A DNA stretch of 15,759 bases, taken from NCBI GenBank assembly GCA_023444445.1, contig JAEXMK010000215.1, forward strand, positions 1-15,759. The letters run 5' to 3'. Position 1 is the stretch's first letter; every line of letters starts with the position of its first letter. A model generated the notes under the pieces. It was given only the letters and a program-made list of their open reading frames with translations, was not told where the DNA came from and ran no database searches. This DNA comes from Pseudomonadota bacterium (GTDB taxonomy: Bacteria; Pseudomonadota; Alphaproteobacteria; Rhizobiales; Rhizobiaceae). The position numbers were made by a program, and so were the translations under genes. Shown piece by piece: positions 6,524 through 15,147 of this stretch.

Positions 6524-6999
6524 TTCTGGAACGCCTCCATGATCTTTCTTTCAAAGCCGTTTCGGATATCGTCTTTCGTGGCTTCGATATCGCTGCAGTC
6601 CAGCGCGTGCACGTAGAGCGTCGTTCTATCCTCAGAAACATCGACGGAAAGCGTGCCGGGCGTGAGCGTGATGAGATTTGCAAGCAGCGTAATTTCGAAA
6701 TCCGTCGTCACCGTCAGCGGATAGGCAAAAATGCCGGGCTGGACCCTAAGCTTCGGCCGCGTCACCAGCACCGCCACCTTCCAGGCCGAGAGCGCCAACT
6801 CCTTGAAGAACAGCATCACCAGCGACAGCACACGGAAAAGCCGGAGAAAGTGGCTGCGTCCGCCCGGAAGCTGGTGGCGGATCAACCCGAGCGCCAGCGT
6901 CGAAACGATGAGGGCGAAGACAATATTCGCCAGCGTGACGCTGCCCGTTACCGCGAGCCACACGGCAATGAACAGCAATTGCACGATATAGAGGCTCAT
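6520..6999 (-). CDS. mrpE: Mrp-type cation/proton antiporter subunit E
   Basis: 159 residues, the usual length. N-terminal helices at about 5-40 and a further helix (about 54-80) precede a cytoplasmic domain with the family signature [20 protein letters not shown] (108-127), then LYVHALD. It belongs to the Mrp complex and is needed for full assembly and activity in studied systems. The start overlaps the mrpD stop by four bases (ATGA) and the end overlaps mrpF the same way. Confidence 0.95.
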   Translation of the reverse strand: MSLYIVQLLFIAVWLAVTGSVTLANIVFALIVSTLALGLIRHQLPGGRSHFLRLFRVLSLVMLFFKELALSAWKVAVLVTRPKLRVQPGIFAYPLTVTTDFEITLLANLITLTPGTLSVDVSEDRTTLYVHALDCSDIEATKDDIRNGFERKIMEAFQK

Positions 7000-8573
7000 G
7001 GCTTGCCCCCTTGTGGAAAGACCGACTGAATATAGGCCTGGGGATCACCAAGGCCTGCCGCTGCCTGTTGGCTGAGATTGACCAGGCTTTCCGGGAACAG
7101 GCCGAAAAATACCACCAGCAACGTCAGCCCGACCAGCGGCGCGACTGACGGCACCGGCGGGCGTGCGGCAGGCTGCAGAGCGGAGTGGCCGGCGGACGCC
7201 GTTGCCGGGCGCCAGAAACACAAAAGGAAAATCCGCCCGAAGGCGATGGTGGCGATGAAACCGGAGACGAGAATGGCGGCAGCAAGCCACCAGGCGCCGA
7301 TATCGATGGCGGACTTCACCAGAACCGCCTTTGGCCAGAAGCCGGAAAAGGGCGGCAGGCCGGAACCGGCGAAAAACAGCGCCAGCGCCAGCGCCGAAAA
7401 CCATGGGGCCTGCCGGTAGAGACCGCTGAGCGCCGTCAGGCTGAAACTGCCGCCGAGACGAGCGGCGTGGCCTGCGGCAAGATAAAGCGCCGTCATCAGC
7501 ACCATGGAATGCAGGGCGTAGAAGATGGCGCCCGCAACGCCTGACGGCGTACCAATGGCGATGCCGGCCATCATGTAACCGATGCCCGAGATGACGATGT
7601 AACCGAGCATGCGACGGATATCGTTCTGGGCGAGCGCGCCCATCGCACCCAGCACCATGGTGAGCGCAGCAGAGATGGCGATGACAATACTGAGCTCTTC
7701 CCGCTCGACGGGGAACAGCATGACCATCACGCGCAGCAGCGAATAGATACCGACCTTGGTGAGCAGGCCACCAAAGAGCGCGGAAACGACGATGCGCGGC
7801 GTGTGATAAGAGGCCGGCAGCCAGAAATTCACCGGGAAGGCCGCGGCCTTCATGGCGAAAGCGAGCGCGAAGAGGCTGGCGAGCGTCATCAAAGGCGCTG
7901 TGCCACGCAGCTCCGTCGCCTTCAGCGCGATATCGGCCATATTGAGCGTGCCAAAGATGGCATAGAGATAACCGACCGTGATCAGAAACAGCGTGGTGCC
8001 GATGAGGTTCAGGATCGCGTATTTCAGCGCGCCATCGATCTGTTCGCGCGTCGAGCCGAGCACGATGAGGCCGAAAGACGAGATCAGCAGTACCTCGAAC
8101 CAGACATAGAGATTGAAGATATCGCCGGTGAGGAACGCCCCTGTCACGCCCGCCATCAGCAGCATCAGGAAAGGATAAAAACCGTAGCGCCTGCCGCTGG
8201 CATCGATATCGCTCGCGGCATGGACAGCACCCGCCAGCGCCACGATGGCAGCGGCGAGCGACAGCAGCGCGCCGGTGAGATCGGCGGTAAAGGCGATACC
8301 GAAAGGCGGCAACCAGCGGCCCATGACCATGGTGAACGGGCCTTGCGTGGCGACCTTCCAGAGCAGCGCGGCATCGAGGATGACCAAGAGGGCAAGCGCG
8401 GCAATGGCGACACTCGCATGGTGCCGGATGGCGTGGCGCATCATCATCAGCACCGCGCCGCCACCGATGCAGAGCGCGATGGGAAGGATGATCAGCCAGT
8501 CGGCAAGCGGCACGGGCGTCGTGACGAGCGCTGCCGAGAGGTCGGTGACTGTGGATGTGGTTGAGGATGCCAT
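6996..8573 (-). CDS. mrpD: Mrp-type cation/proton antiporter subunit D (NuoL/M/N-like)
   Basis: 525 residues, about fourteen membrane helices. This is one of the two large antiporter-like subunits related to complex I NuoL/M/N. The key charged residues of that fold are visible: Glu160 in YVWFEVLLISS, Lys242 in FAMKAAAFPVNFWLP and Lys273 in LTKVGIYSLLR. The stretch PVNFWLPASYHTPRIVVSAL (247-266) is typical of MrpD. GAGG lies about a dozen bases upstream of the ATG. It is separated from mrpC by 19 bases, the only gap in the operon, and overlaps mrpE by four bases. Confidence 0.96.
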   Translation of the reverse strand: MASSTTSTVTDLSAALVTTPVPLADWLIILPIALCIGGGAVLMMMRHAIRHHASVAIAALALLVILDAALLWKVATQGPFTMVMGRWLPPFGIAFTADLTGALLSLAAAIVALAGAVHAASDIDASGRRYGFYPFLMLLMAGVTGAFLTGDIFNLYVWFEVLLISSFGLIVLGSTREQIDGALKYAILNLIGTTLFLITVGYLYAIFGTLNMADIALKATELRGTAPLMTLASLFALAFAMKAAAFPVNFWLPASYHTPRIVVSALFGGLLTKVGIYSLLRVMVMLFPVEREELSIVIAISAALTMVLGAMGALAQNDIRRMLGYIVISGIGYMMAGIAIGTPSGVAGAIFYALHSMVLMTALYLAAGHAARLGGSFSLTALSGLYRQAPWFSALALALFFAGSGLPPFSGFWPKAVLVKSAIDIGAWWLAAAILVSGFIATIAFGRIFLLCFWRPATASAGHSALQPAARPPVPSVAPLVGLTLLVVFFGLFPESLVNLSQQAAAGLGDPQAYIQSVFPQGGKP

Positions 8574-8592
8574 GTCGTCGCTGCCTCGCCGC

Positions 8593-8970
8593 TCAATAAC
8601 CGAGCGGCGGCAAGGGCTCGCCTGCTGGTTCTGCGGTGCGCATTTCGTCCGTATCGTCGGTCTGCAACTCCTGGAAAGCGCGCCAGGTCAGGACCAGAAG
8701 GAAACAGAAGAAGGAAAAGGAAATCACGATCGCCGTCAGGATCAGCGCCTGCGGCAAGGGATTGGCGGCGCCTGCGGGCAGCGTATCCATGCCCGCCGGA
8801 ATGATCGGCGGCACATCCCGCGTCAGCCGGCCAGCCGTGAACAGCAGGAGGTTCACGGCATTGCCGAGAATGGCGATGCCGAGCAGCATGCGGATGCTGT
8901 GGCGCGACAGCATCAAATAGATCGCCACCGAAAAGAAGATGCCGACGAGAATGGAGAAAACCGCTTCCAT
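8593..8970 (-). CDS. mrpC: Mrp-type cation/proton antiporter subunit C (NuoK-like)
   Basis: 125 residues from the ATG at 8970, chosen because the protein then begins at the first helix ([20 protein letters not shown]) and the start overlaps the mrpB stop by one base; a longer frame to 9105 would read antisense-like sequence through mrpB. It has three helices and the NuoK-type segments LGNAVNLLLF (35-44) and PLPQALILTAIVI (71-83). The C-terminal tail (100-125) is hydrophilic. It forms part of the Mrp membrane complex alongside subunits A and D. Confidence 0.95.
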   Translation of the reverse strand: MEAVFSILVGIFFSVAIYLMLSRHSIRMLLGIAILGNAVNLLLFTAGRLTRDVPPIIPAGMDTLPAGAANPLPQALILTAIVISFSFFCFLLVLTWRAFQELQTDDTDEMRTAEPAGEPLPPLGY

Positions 8971-9389
8971 CAGTCGCTCTCCCTTTCTTCCAGAGCCAGT
9001 GCAATGGAGGTGATGGCGCCAACCACGACGAGATAAACCCCGATATCGAAGGACATGACCGTGGAAAGCGGCACCTCGACGCCAAACAGGCTCGGATAAA
9101 CCCACAGGCCGGTCATAAACGGCACGCCTGATGCCATGGACACGAGACCCGACAACATGGCCATGAGCAGCCCCGCCCCGGCGATCGAGAGCGGATGAAA
9201 GACGATGGCGCGCCTGACCGCCGCCACGCCATAAGCGATGCCGTAGATCGAGAGCGCCGAAACGGCAATCAACCCACCGATGAAACCGCCGCCCGGCTCG
9301 TTATGGCCACGCAGCAGCACGAAGATCGAAAACAGAACCATGAGGCTGGTGACAACAGGCGCGACGGTACGCAGGATAAGCGTGTTCAT
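8970..9389 (-). CDS. mrpB: Mrp-type cation/proton antiporter subunit B
   Basis: 139 residues with four hydrophobic segments. The MrpB signature [14 protein letters not shown] (27-40) is intact after the first helix, and the C-terminal helix around [19 protein letters not shown] is present. It is encoded separately from subunit A, as in seven-gene (group 1) Mrp operons and unlike the fused PhaAB of group 2. The start overlaps the mrpA stop by four bases and its stop overlaps the mrpC start by one base. Confidence 0.95.
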   Translation of the reverse strand: MNTLILRTVAPVVTSLMVLFSIFVLLRGHNEPGGGFIGGLIAVSALSIYGIAYGVAAVRRAIVFHPLSIAGAGLLMAMLSGLVSMASGVPFMTGLWVYPSLFGVEVPLSTVMSFDIGVYLVVVGAITSIALALEERESD

Positions 9390-11755
9390 GCCCGGGCTCC
9401 CTTCTTTTTCGCCGTCTTTGCCGGCCCTTTGATAGCGGCGGCGGGGCGGATGCGGATGAGCGCGAGGATGGCAAGGCCGGTTATCATCACGACAGCGATT
9501 TCGCCCAACGTATCCGTGCCGCGGAAATCGACGATGATGACGTTCACCACATTCGCCCCATGGGCGATGACCTTGGAATAGGTGTTGTAGAACTCGGTCA
9601 GGCGGTTATCGAAGCTCGCCTGCGTCGCCCGCATCAGGAACAGGGCAAAGCCCAAGCCGCAGGCGATGGCGATGGTGCTGTCCAGAAGTTTCTGGCCGAG
9701 CCCGCGATGGTCTGATGGCGACAGGCGAAGCCTGGTCATGACAAGCGTCAGGATGACCACGGACAACGTTTCCACCATGAACTGCGTAAACGACAGATCA
9801 GGGGCGCCGAACAGCAGGAAAATAACCGCCACCGCAAAACCCTGGATGCCGAGCGCGATAATGGCGGTCAACCGGCTTGAGGCCGTCAGCACTGCAATGA
9901 GGCCAGCTATCGCGATGACGATGAAGGTCAGCTCGTGAATGGGCATGTCGTGCGGCCAGGCCGGGATCGATGGTAGTTCGTCATAAAGGAACAGCGGCAT
10001 CAGCAGCACGGCGGCGATGACGGCGAAGGTGGCGGTGACGTAAAACTCCAGCCTGCCCGGCTGGATGAGCCGCGTGACATGGAAGGAAATCCGCACCAGC
10101 ATTTCTATGAAGACATCAAAGCCCCTATCCGGCCCTGCCCCCAGCGCTTTGAAGCTGCGATCCATCAGGCTGCGCAGTGTGGCAAGCCTGTTATAAAGGA
10201 CGATGCCGAGCGCGATGGTCAGCAGCGACAGGCCGAGCGGCACGCCGATATGGGGAATGAGCGAGATTTCCACCGGGCGCGGCTCGCCCGCAATGGCGCT
10301 TGCCATGGGAGTGGAGATGTAAAAATGCGCAATGCCGGCAAAGAGCGCTGTCGTGAGCCCCTTCAGCGCCAGCAGCGCCGGTCCGAGCCAGAGCAGAACC
10401 GGGCCTTCATGGGCGTGTTTCGGTGTTTTGACCGGCTTGCCAAGGAAGGGCTTCAGCGCTACGGCGAAGGCGACAGCGAACATCAGCGCGTTACCGAGGA
10501 TGGCGATGCCGGTGAAGAGCACGGCACGCGGATTGGCATGCGCCAGCGCATAATAAATCTCTTCCTTGGCAAGAAAGCCAAAGAACGGCGGCAGGCCGGC
10601 CATGGAAATGGCTGCGGCGAGCGCCGCCGCAAAGGTGATGGGCATGGCCTTTCGCAGGCCACCGAGCTTCGTCACATCACGCGTGCCGGTTTCATGGTCA
10701 ATGATACCGGCGACCATGAACAGTGCGCCCTTGAACAGGGAATGCGCCACCAGATAAAGCACGGCCGCCTGAATGGCATGCTCAGAGCCAAACCCCGTGA
10801 GCATGACCAGCAGGCCGAGCGACGACACCGTGGTATAGGCGAGCATCAGCTTCAGGTCTGTCTGGCGAACGGCGAGCAACGCGCCTGTTAGCATCGTCAG
10901 CCCACCGAAAAAGGGCAGCAGGATTTGCCAGGCGGCGGTATCGCCGAGAACCGGGTTAAGGCGCATCAGCAGATAGACGCCGGCCTTCACCATGGTTGCC
11001 GAGTGCAGATACGCCGAAACCGGCGTGGGTGCCTCCATGGCGTTGGGCAGCCAGAAATGGAACGGAAACTGCGCCGATTTGGTGAAGGCGCCGCCGAGAA
11101 CCAGAAGCAGCGCGGCCAGATAAAACGGGCTGTCACGCAGGATATCACCCCCGCGCACCAGCATCGACAATTGCGTGATGCCGCTGATATCCCAGATGAA
11201 GATCAGCCCGGCGAGCAGCAGCAGACCGCCGCCGCCGGTTACCACCAGCGCCTGCAACGCGGCGCGGCGGGAGGCGGCGCGCTCATGGTCGAAGCCGATC
11301 AGCAGGAAGGAGGTGATGGAGGTCAGCTCCCAGAAGACGAACAGCATCAGCAGGCTGTCGGAAACGACGACTCCCAGCATCGCGCCCATGAACAACAGCA
11401 GGAAGGACAGGAACCGGCCCTGCTGCGGGTGGCCCTTCATGTAACCGCCCGCATAAAGCACGATCAGCATTCCGATGCCCGTAATCAGCAGCGCAAAGGT
11501 GAGCGACAGGCCATCGACGAACCAGGAGAAGCTGAGATTGAAGCTCGGCACCCAGGCATAACCGCCGGTCACCATGCCGCCCGCCGCGATCTCCGGCAGC
11601 ATCAGCGCAAAATTCAAAAAGGCAAGAGCCGGCGCGATCGCCAGAATACACGCCGCATTGTGACCGAACCTTTTCACAAGGGCCGGTGCAGCAAGGGCTG
11701 CCAGAAACGGCAGAAACAGCGACAGGAATGTCAGCGCCGTGACATCTGATGTCAT
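9386..11755 (-). CDS. mrpA: Mrp-type cation/proton antiporter subunit A
   Basis: 789 residues, full length for a group 1 MrpA. Residues about 1-500 are a NuoL-like channel with Glu143 ([10 protein letters not shown]), Lys226 ([16 protein letters not shown]), His251 and Lys257 ([14 protein letters not shown]) and Lys302 ([16 protein letters not shown]). The C-terminal part holds an MbhD-like segment with [19 protein letters not shown] (647-665) and an MbhE-like segment with [15 protein letters not shown] (742-756). The tail is strongly basic ([11 protein letters not shown]). A GGGAGA ribosome site lies five bases upstream of the ATG. It is the first gene of the mrpABCDEFG operon, which exports Na+ (or K+) in exchange for protons and supports growth at alkaline pH or in salt. 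Confidence 0.96.
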   Translation of the reverse strand: MTSDVTALTFLSLFLPFLAALAAPALVKRFGHNAACILAIAPALAFLNFALMLPEIAAGGMVTGGYAWVPSFNLSFSWFVDGLSLTFALLITGIGMLIVLYAGGYMKGHPQQGRFLSFLLLFMGAMLGVVVSDSLLMLFVFWELTSITSFLLIGFDHERAASRRAALQALVVTGGGGLLLLAGLIFIWDISGITQLSMLVRGGDILRDSPFYLAALLLVLGGAFTKSAQFPFHFWLPNAMEAPTPVSAYLHSATMVKAGVYLLMRLNPVLGDTAAWQILLPFFGGLTMLTGALLAVRQTDLKLMLAYTTVSSLGLLVMLTGFGSEHAIQAAVLYLVAHSLFKGALFMVAGIIDHETGTRDVTKLGGLRKAMPITFAAALAAAISMAGLPPFFGFLAKEEIYYALAHANPRAVLFTGIAILGNALMFAVAFAVALKPFLGKPVKTPKHAHEGPVLLWLGPALLALKGLTTALFAGIAHFYISTPMASAIAGEPRPVEISLIPHIGVPLGLSLLTIALGIVLYNRLATLRSLMDRSFKALGAGPDRGFDVFIEMLVRISFHVTRLIQPGRLEFYVTATFAVIAAVLLMPLFLYDELPSIPAWPHDMPIHELTFIVIAIAGLIAVLTASSRLTAIIALGIQGFAVAVIFLLFGAPDLSFTQFMVETLSVVILTLVMTRLRLSPSDHRGLGQKLLDSTIAIACGLGFALFLMRATQASFDNRLTEFYNTYSKVIAHGANVVNVIIVDFRGTDTLGEIAVVMITGLAILALIRIRPAAAIKGPAKTAKKKGARA

Positions 11756-11957
11756 TCACATCTCCCGGGATGTCCCCCATCCCTGCGCGCCAGTGAGTGG
11801 CGGTCTTCTTTCAAATCGAGTTTCAGTTAAGCCATAGATACGCTCACCTCAACCCAAATCGGTACTCCCATCCCATAACGAACACGTTATGACGCCCCGC
11901 CTCTTTCAATCCACAGCGGCGATGACTATTTCTGGCAGGAACAGAAAGGATCATTCC
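11756..11957. promoter_or_regulatory. Divergent promoter region of the mrp operon and msrB, with an 18-bp inverted repeat
   Basis: A 202-base spacer between two divergent transcripts. It carries a perfect inverted repeat CATAACG-AACA-CGTTATG at 11874-11891, placed 67 bases before the msrB start and about 120 before mrpA. The shape (7-bp arms, 4-base centre) fits an operator for a dimeric regulator, but no regulator gene is adjacent. GAAAGGA (11944-11950) is the msrB ribosome site. Which promoter the repeat controls is not evident. Confidence 0.5.
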
Positions 11958-12365
11958 ATGAGCGATCTGACATCCCCCAAAGTCAACAAGAGCGATGCCG
12001 ACTGGCGTGAACAGCTGACGCCGGAACAATATCACATCCTGCGCGAACACGGCACGGAGCGCCCTTTCACCGGTCCCTACTGGAATTCGACCGAGAAAGG
12101 CCTCTACCGCTGCGCCGCCTGTGACGAGCCGCTGTTTCTCTCCGACACCAAGTTCGATGCCGGCTGTGGCTGGCCGAGCTATTTCGAGCCGATCAAACCG
12201 GATGCGGTAACGGAACTGCGCGATGTCAGCCACGGCATGGTGCGCACCGAAATCCGCTGCGCCAATTGCGGCGGCCATCTCGGCCACGTCTTCCCCGACG
12301 GCCCGCCACCCACCGGCCTGCGTTATTGCATCAACGGCCATTCGATGGTGTTCGAGCCGGTTTGA
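11958..12365 (+). CDS. msrB: Peptide methionine (R)-S-oxide reductase MsrB
   Basis: 135 residues from the ATG at 11958, preferred because AAAGGA lies seven bases upstream and because the family starts near [21 protein letters not shown]; a longer frame opens at 11889. MsrB reduces the R form of methionine sulfoxide, free or in proteins, using thioredoxin. The zinc site is complete with two CxxC pairs, Cys52/Cys55 (RCAACD) and Cys101/Cys104 ([12 protein letters not shown]). The catalytic cysteine is Cys124 in [12 protein letters not shown]. Cys70 in [11 protein letters not shown] is where many MsrB proteins have the resolving cysteine. No signal peptide, so cytosolic. It is divergent from mrpA and followed by a LysE-type exporter. 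Confidence 0.96.
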   Translation: MSDLTSPKVNKSDADWREQLTPEQYHILREHGTERPFTGPYWNSTEKGLYRCAACDEPLFLSDTKFDAGCGWPSYFEPIKPDAVTELRDVSHGMVRTEIRCANCGGHLGHVFPDGPPPTGLRYCINGHSMVFEPV

Positions 12366-12381
12366 TAAAAGATGAGGTGAT

Positions 12382-12404
12382 AGGCCGGCCGCCCCTGCCG
12401 GCCT
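12382..12404 (+). other. Stem-loop after msrB
   Basis: AGGCCGGC (12382-12389) pairs perfectly with GCCGGCCT (12397-12404) around a seven-base loop, 16 bases after the msrB stop codon. No T tract follows, so it may be a weak or Rho-assisted terminator or a 3'-end stabiliser rather than a classic terminator. Confidence 0.4.
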
Positions 12405-12482
12405 TCATCGCAGAAAAGGCCGTCTCGACAGCCGAACCGGAGAGTGAGATCATCGCCGTCGTACTCTTTCCGGAACATCGCC

Positions 12483-13109
12483 ATGACGCTCGAAACCATC
12501 CTCATTTTCATTCCCGCCTGCTTTGCCCTGAACATGGCCTTCGGGCCGAACAATCTTCTGTCGATGACGGTGGGCGCACGTTTCGGTATGGCGACGGCGG
12601 TTATGGCGGCAAGCGGCAGGCTGGTCGCTTTCGCTGGTATGATCGCTATTGCAGCACTCGGGCTTGGCGCGCTTTTGATGGCATCCGAAATGATGTTCTC
12701 ACTGATCAAATGGATCGGTGTTGTTTATCTGCTGTGGATCGGCTTCAAGCTCATCCGCTCGAAGGCTGAAGTTGCCGCCCCTGATGTATCCTCGGCCAAC
12801 GGCAATGTCCTTAAAACCTATCTACGGCAGGAGTTTTTCGTCGCCTCCGGCAACCCCAAGGCTATTTTGATCTTCACGGCCTTTTTCCCGCAATTCATCC
12901 AGCAGGACGCCTATTGGCAGAGTTTCGCCACGCTCGGCGCGATTTTCCTTCTGCTCGAGGTGGTGGCAATTGCTGTTTACGCTTTTGTCGGTTCACGACT
13001 GTCCGGTCTCATGCGCAATGCGCGCGCCCTGAAGCGTGTCAACCAGATCAGCGGTTCGATGGTGATGGCCTTCGGCGTCATGCTTGCCTTCGCCCGGCGT
13101 CCGGCCTGA
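12483..13109 (+). CDS. LysE/RhtB-family amino-acid exporter
   Basis: 208 residues from the ATG at 12483; a longer frame opens at 12444 but the family begins at the first helix (TLETILIFIPACFALNMAF). Six hydrophobic segments are visible. The family motifs are present: FGPNNLLSMTVGARFG (20-35), the central helices ending in YLLWIGFKLIRS (82-93), and GNPKAILIFTAFFPQF (123-138). Such proteins export lysine, threonine, homoserine or related compounds; the substrate cannot be told from sequence. The ribosome site is weak. The gene follows msrB by 117 bases and converges with the acetyltransferase gene, with only about twenty bases between stops. Confidence 0.9.
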   Translation: MTLETILIFIPACFALNMAFGPNNLLSMTVGARFGMATAVMAASGRLVAFAGMIAIAALGLGALLMASEMMFSLIKWIGVVYLLWIGFKLIRSKAEVAAPDVSSANGNVLKTYLRQEFFVASGNPKAILIFTAFFPQFIQQDAYWQSFATLGAIFLLLEVVAIAVYAFVGSRLSGLMRNARALKRVNQISGSMVMAFGVMLAFARRPA

Positions 13110-13128
13110 AGCAAATCCGACCAGCCTG

Positions 13129-13626
13129 CTAGCCCAGCTTCAATTCCATACACGTCAAATCCAGCCAGCGGCCGAACTTGGTGCCGACTTCCGAAAACCG
13201 GCCGGCGACCGTAAAACCGAGGCTTTCATGCAGGCGGATGGAGGCGGTGTTTTCCGCTTCGATGGCGGCGATCAGCACATGCACGTCGTTGCCCGAGGCA
13301 TGATCGATCAGCGCCTGCATCAGCTTTTTGCCGATGCCGTGGCCCCGGGCATCCTTATGCACATAGACCGAATGTTCGCGGGTGTGGCGATAACCGTCGA
13401 AAGCGCGCCAGTCGCCATAGGAGGCGTAGCCGGCGACATTGCCCTCGAGAATGGCGACGATGACGGGAAAGCCGCGTGATTTGCGGGCGGCGAACCATTC
13501 CCTACGGTTCTCCAGATCGACCACGACCTCGTTCCAGATCGCGGTCGTGTTGACCACCGCATCGTTATAAATCTCCATGATGCCGGAGAGATCGTTCACG
13601 GTCGCGTCGCGGAGTTCCACGGTCAT
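13129..13626 (-). CDS. mddA: GNAT N-acetyltransferase of the MddA/MnaT (phosphinothricin acetyltransferase-like) family
   Basis: 165 residues from the ATG at 13626; the open frame reaches 13848 but the family starts at VELRDATVNDLSGIMEIYN. The acetyl-CoA loop is RGHGIGKKL (94-102) after VYVHKDA. Substrate-side motifs TAIWNEVVVDLENRREWF (28-45), GYASYGDWRAFDGYRHTREH (66-85) and the C-terminal VGTKFGRWLDL (147-157) are, from memory, nearly those of enterobacterial YncA/MnaT/MddA. That enzyme acetylates L-methionine sulfone and methionine sulfoximine and is related to phosphinothricin acetyltransferase. The exact substrate is inferred. Nearby msrB also handles oxidised methionine. It is downstream of the hemolysin III gene by 103 bases. 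Confidence 0.85.
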   Translation of the reverse strand: MTVELRDATVNDLSGIMEIYNDAVVNTTAIWNEVVVDLENRREWFAARKSRGFPVIVAILEGNVAGYASYGDWRAFDGYRHTREHSVYVHKDARGHGIGKKLMQALIDHASGNDVHVLIAAIEAENTASIRLHESLGFTVAGRFSEVGTKFGRWLDLTCMELKLG

Positions 13627-13729
13627 TATTGCTTCGCCCTCATATTTCCGAACGAGCAGCTGCGGAAAGGCGGCGGCTCCTGCCACGAGCCTTAAGCGAT
13701 GACGCGGAGCAATGTCCAGTGCGCCGATG

Positions 13730-14398
13730 TTATGACGCCAGCGGAACGACGCTGAAGGCGGTGACAACGGCAAAATAATGGACGGCGGCGGCAGCAACCA
13801 CAAAAGCGTGCCAGATGGCATTCTGGAAGCGGAGCTTTTCCCAGACATGGAAGATAACGCCGAGCGAGTAGATCACCCCTCCGGCGACGATGAGCCACAG
13901 CGTGACGGGCGCAAGGTGCGTCGACAGGGGCTCGACCACCATGACGCCGCTCCAGCCCATGGCAAGATAAAGGCCGATGGCGACCCGGTCGTAACGGCCG
14001 GGAAACAGGCATTTGAGGAGAATGCCGCAGATGGCCGCAAGCCAGATCAGGCCCAACATGACAGCAATCAGCGGATCGTTAATGCCGCGCATCAGAAACG
14101 GCGTATAGGTGGCGGCGATGAGGATGAAGATGGCCGAATGATCGAGCCGGCGCAGGAACCATTTTACGTTGGAGTGCGGCCAGATATTATACGTGAAAGA
14201 CACGGAAAGACAGGCAACAAGGCCCAGACCGTAAATCCAGGCGGCGGCGATCGCGCTGAGGCTGCCCCAGACCATCGCGTAAAAGATCAGCGCCGTCGCG
14301 CCGATAAGCGCAAACACGATGCCGACCCCATGGACGATGCCATCGGCGACGATCTCGTGAAAATCATACTGGCGTCCGAACCGCCACAAATCACTCAT
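13730..14398 (-). CDS. Hemolysin III / PAQR-family membrane protein (YqfA-like)
   Basis: 222 residues from the ATG at 14398, which has AGGA seven bases upstream; in-frame TTG/GTG further out lack this. Seven hydrophobic segments are visible. Family motifs are HEIVADGIVHGVG (14-26), SFTYNIWPH (67-75), LDHSAIFILIAATYTPF (85-101), and the C-terminal FHVWEKLRFQNAIWHAFV (183-200) followed by His207. The conserved Ser, Asp and His residues are those thought to bind a metal in the PAQR superfamily. Despite the name, haemolysis is doubtful; bacterial members are linked to membrane lipid homeostasis. It appears to have its own promoter in the 14399-14578 spacer. Confidence 0.9.
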   Translation of the reverse strand: MSDLWRFGRQYDFHEIVADGIVHGVGIVFALIGATALIFYAMVWGSLSAIAAAWIYGLGLVACLSVSFTYNIWPHSNVKWFLRRLDHSAIFILIAATYTPFLMRGINDPLIAVMLGLIWLAAICGILLKCLFPGRYDRVAIGLYLAMGWSGVMVVEPLSTHLAPVTLWLIVAGGVIYSLGVIFHVWEKLRFQNAIWHAFVVAAAAVHYFAVVTAFSVVPLAS

Positions 14399-14578
14399 AG
14401 TCCAATCCTGTCTGCGTGCTTTCACCAAAGCATGAAGACAATATTAGACAGGAACAAGACAGCGGCCGGTTAACGGCGATCAAATTGCGTTCGATGCTGT
14501 TGCGAAAGGAGAGGTTGGGGGAAAGGCTACGTCCCCTGGCGATAAGGGATGAGTTTTTCAGGTTGCCGTACCAACACA
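14399..14578 (-). promoter_or_regulatory. Upstream region of the hemolysin III gene
   Basis: A non-coding stretch holding the AGGA ribosome site of the hemolysin III gene (14406-14409, complement). Together with the adjacent REP-like element and the bases up to 14711, it makes a 313-base gap between genes. The short open frames that cross it show no recognisable protein. No clear promoter boxes are identified. Confidence 0.35.
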
Positions 14579-14692
14579 CCGTCATACCGGCCCTGAGCCG
14601 GTATCCAGCCAGCCCAAGTCCTTGGGCTGAAAGAACTCTCTCGCCGCGCAGACGCGCGTCGGCTGGATGCCGGATCAGGTCCGGCATGACGG
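14579..14692. repeat. REP-like element with long imperfect inverted arms
   Basis: Two 32-base arms (14579-14610 and 14661-14692) are inverted copies with 28 of 32 positions matching. Each arm forms its own hairpin: ATACCGG/CCGGTAT (14584-14604) and ATGCCGGA/TCCGGCAT (14667-14687). A third perfect hairpin AGCCCAAG-TC-CTTGGGCT (14611-14628) lies between. The arms begin and end in CCGTCAT/ATGACGG. From memory, such elements are scattered through Agrobacterium intergenic regions. It lies just past the dksA-like gene, where it could also act as a 3'-end structure. Confidence 0.8.
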
Positions 14693-14711
14693 AGGAACGG
14701 TCGTTCACCCC

Positions 14712-15032
14712 TCACAACGCCGCAGCGCATTCCTGGCAAAACGGGGTATAGGGCACAGCCTTCAGCCGATCCTCCGAAATCTCGTTTCCGCATTTAACGC
14801 AGATGCCGAAAGTGCCCTTCGCGATGCGGTCGAGTGCCGCGTCGATGGCGCGCAGCTCGTCCTGACCCACCTGCCCGAGTTCGTCCAGCACCTCGTCATT
14901 GCTGCGTTCACTGGCGCGATCCTCATCATCGGGATTGCGGGGCTCCTCGAAATCGGCCTCGATTTTGTGCAGGCGGCGATAAAGCTCGCGCTGGCGGTCA
15001 CGCAGTATTTTCTCGTAACTTTCGACATTCAT
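14712..15032 (-). CDS. Short DksA/TraR-family zinc-finger protein
   Basis: 106 residues from the ATG at 15032, which has GGAGG eight bases upstream; the longer open frame reads through the uspA end and is not conserved. The N-terminal half is a charged coiled-coil-like helix (about 1-70) with an acidic stretch NPDDEDRASERSNDEVLDEL (33-52). The C-terminal zinc finger is complete: Cys78 and Cys81 (ICVKCG), Cys99 and Cys102 (FCQEC). Family members insert into the RNA polymerase secondary channel and, with ppGpp, alter promoter use. At 106 residues it is shorter than canonical DksA (about 150) and is probably a paralogue. It lies 115 bases downstream of uspA in the same direction, possibly in one transcript. 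Confidence 0.88.
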   Translation of the reverse strand: MNVESYEKILRDRQRELYRRLHKIEADFEEPRNPDDEDRASERSNDEVLDELGQVGQDELRAIDAALDRIAKGTFGICVKCGNEISEDRLKAVPYTPFCQECAAAL

Positions 15033-15067
15033 GGTCTTTTCCTCCAGCCCATCTTCTTGTTTTGTCG

Positions 15068-15131
15068 CATTTCCGGACGGAAAACCGGATTCCACTTTTC
15101 CTGGAAATGCTTGGGGGCGGGAAACCCGCCC
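15068..15131 (-). other. Structured spacer between uspA and the dksA-like gene
   Basis: Three inverted repeats fall in this short gap: GCATTTCC (15068-15075) with GGAAATGC (15103-15110), TTTCCG-GA-CGGAAA (15071-15084 region), and GGGCGGG-AAA-CCCGCCC (15115-15131). The last has a perfect 7-bp stem right after the uspA stop, with no T tract on either side. They would fold in a joint uspA-dksA transcript and could set the ratio of the two products or end part of the transcription. Confidence 0.45.
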
Positions 15132-15147
15132 GCAAAACGTCAAACCC

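Noticed and set aside
8593..9105. Longer mrpC starting at 9105
   Set aside because: The extra 45 codons are out of frame over mrpB and unlike MrpC; the ATG at 8970 overlaps the mrpB stop as elsewhere in the operon.
10079..10891. Large plus-strand open frames opposite mrpA and mrpD (also 10925-11749 and 7803-8564)
   Set aside because: Shadows of the membrane protein genes: highly charged, Gln/Arg/His-rich translations as expected from the complement of hydrophobic codons.
13627..13848. N-terminal extension of the GNAT protein
   Set aside because: The extension reads antisense-like sequence over the hemolysin III gene and the family begins at the ATG at 13626.
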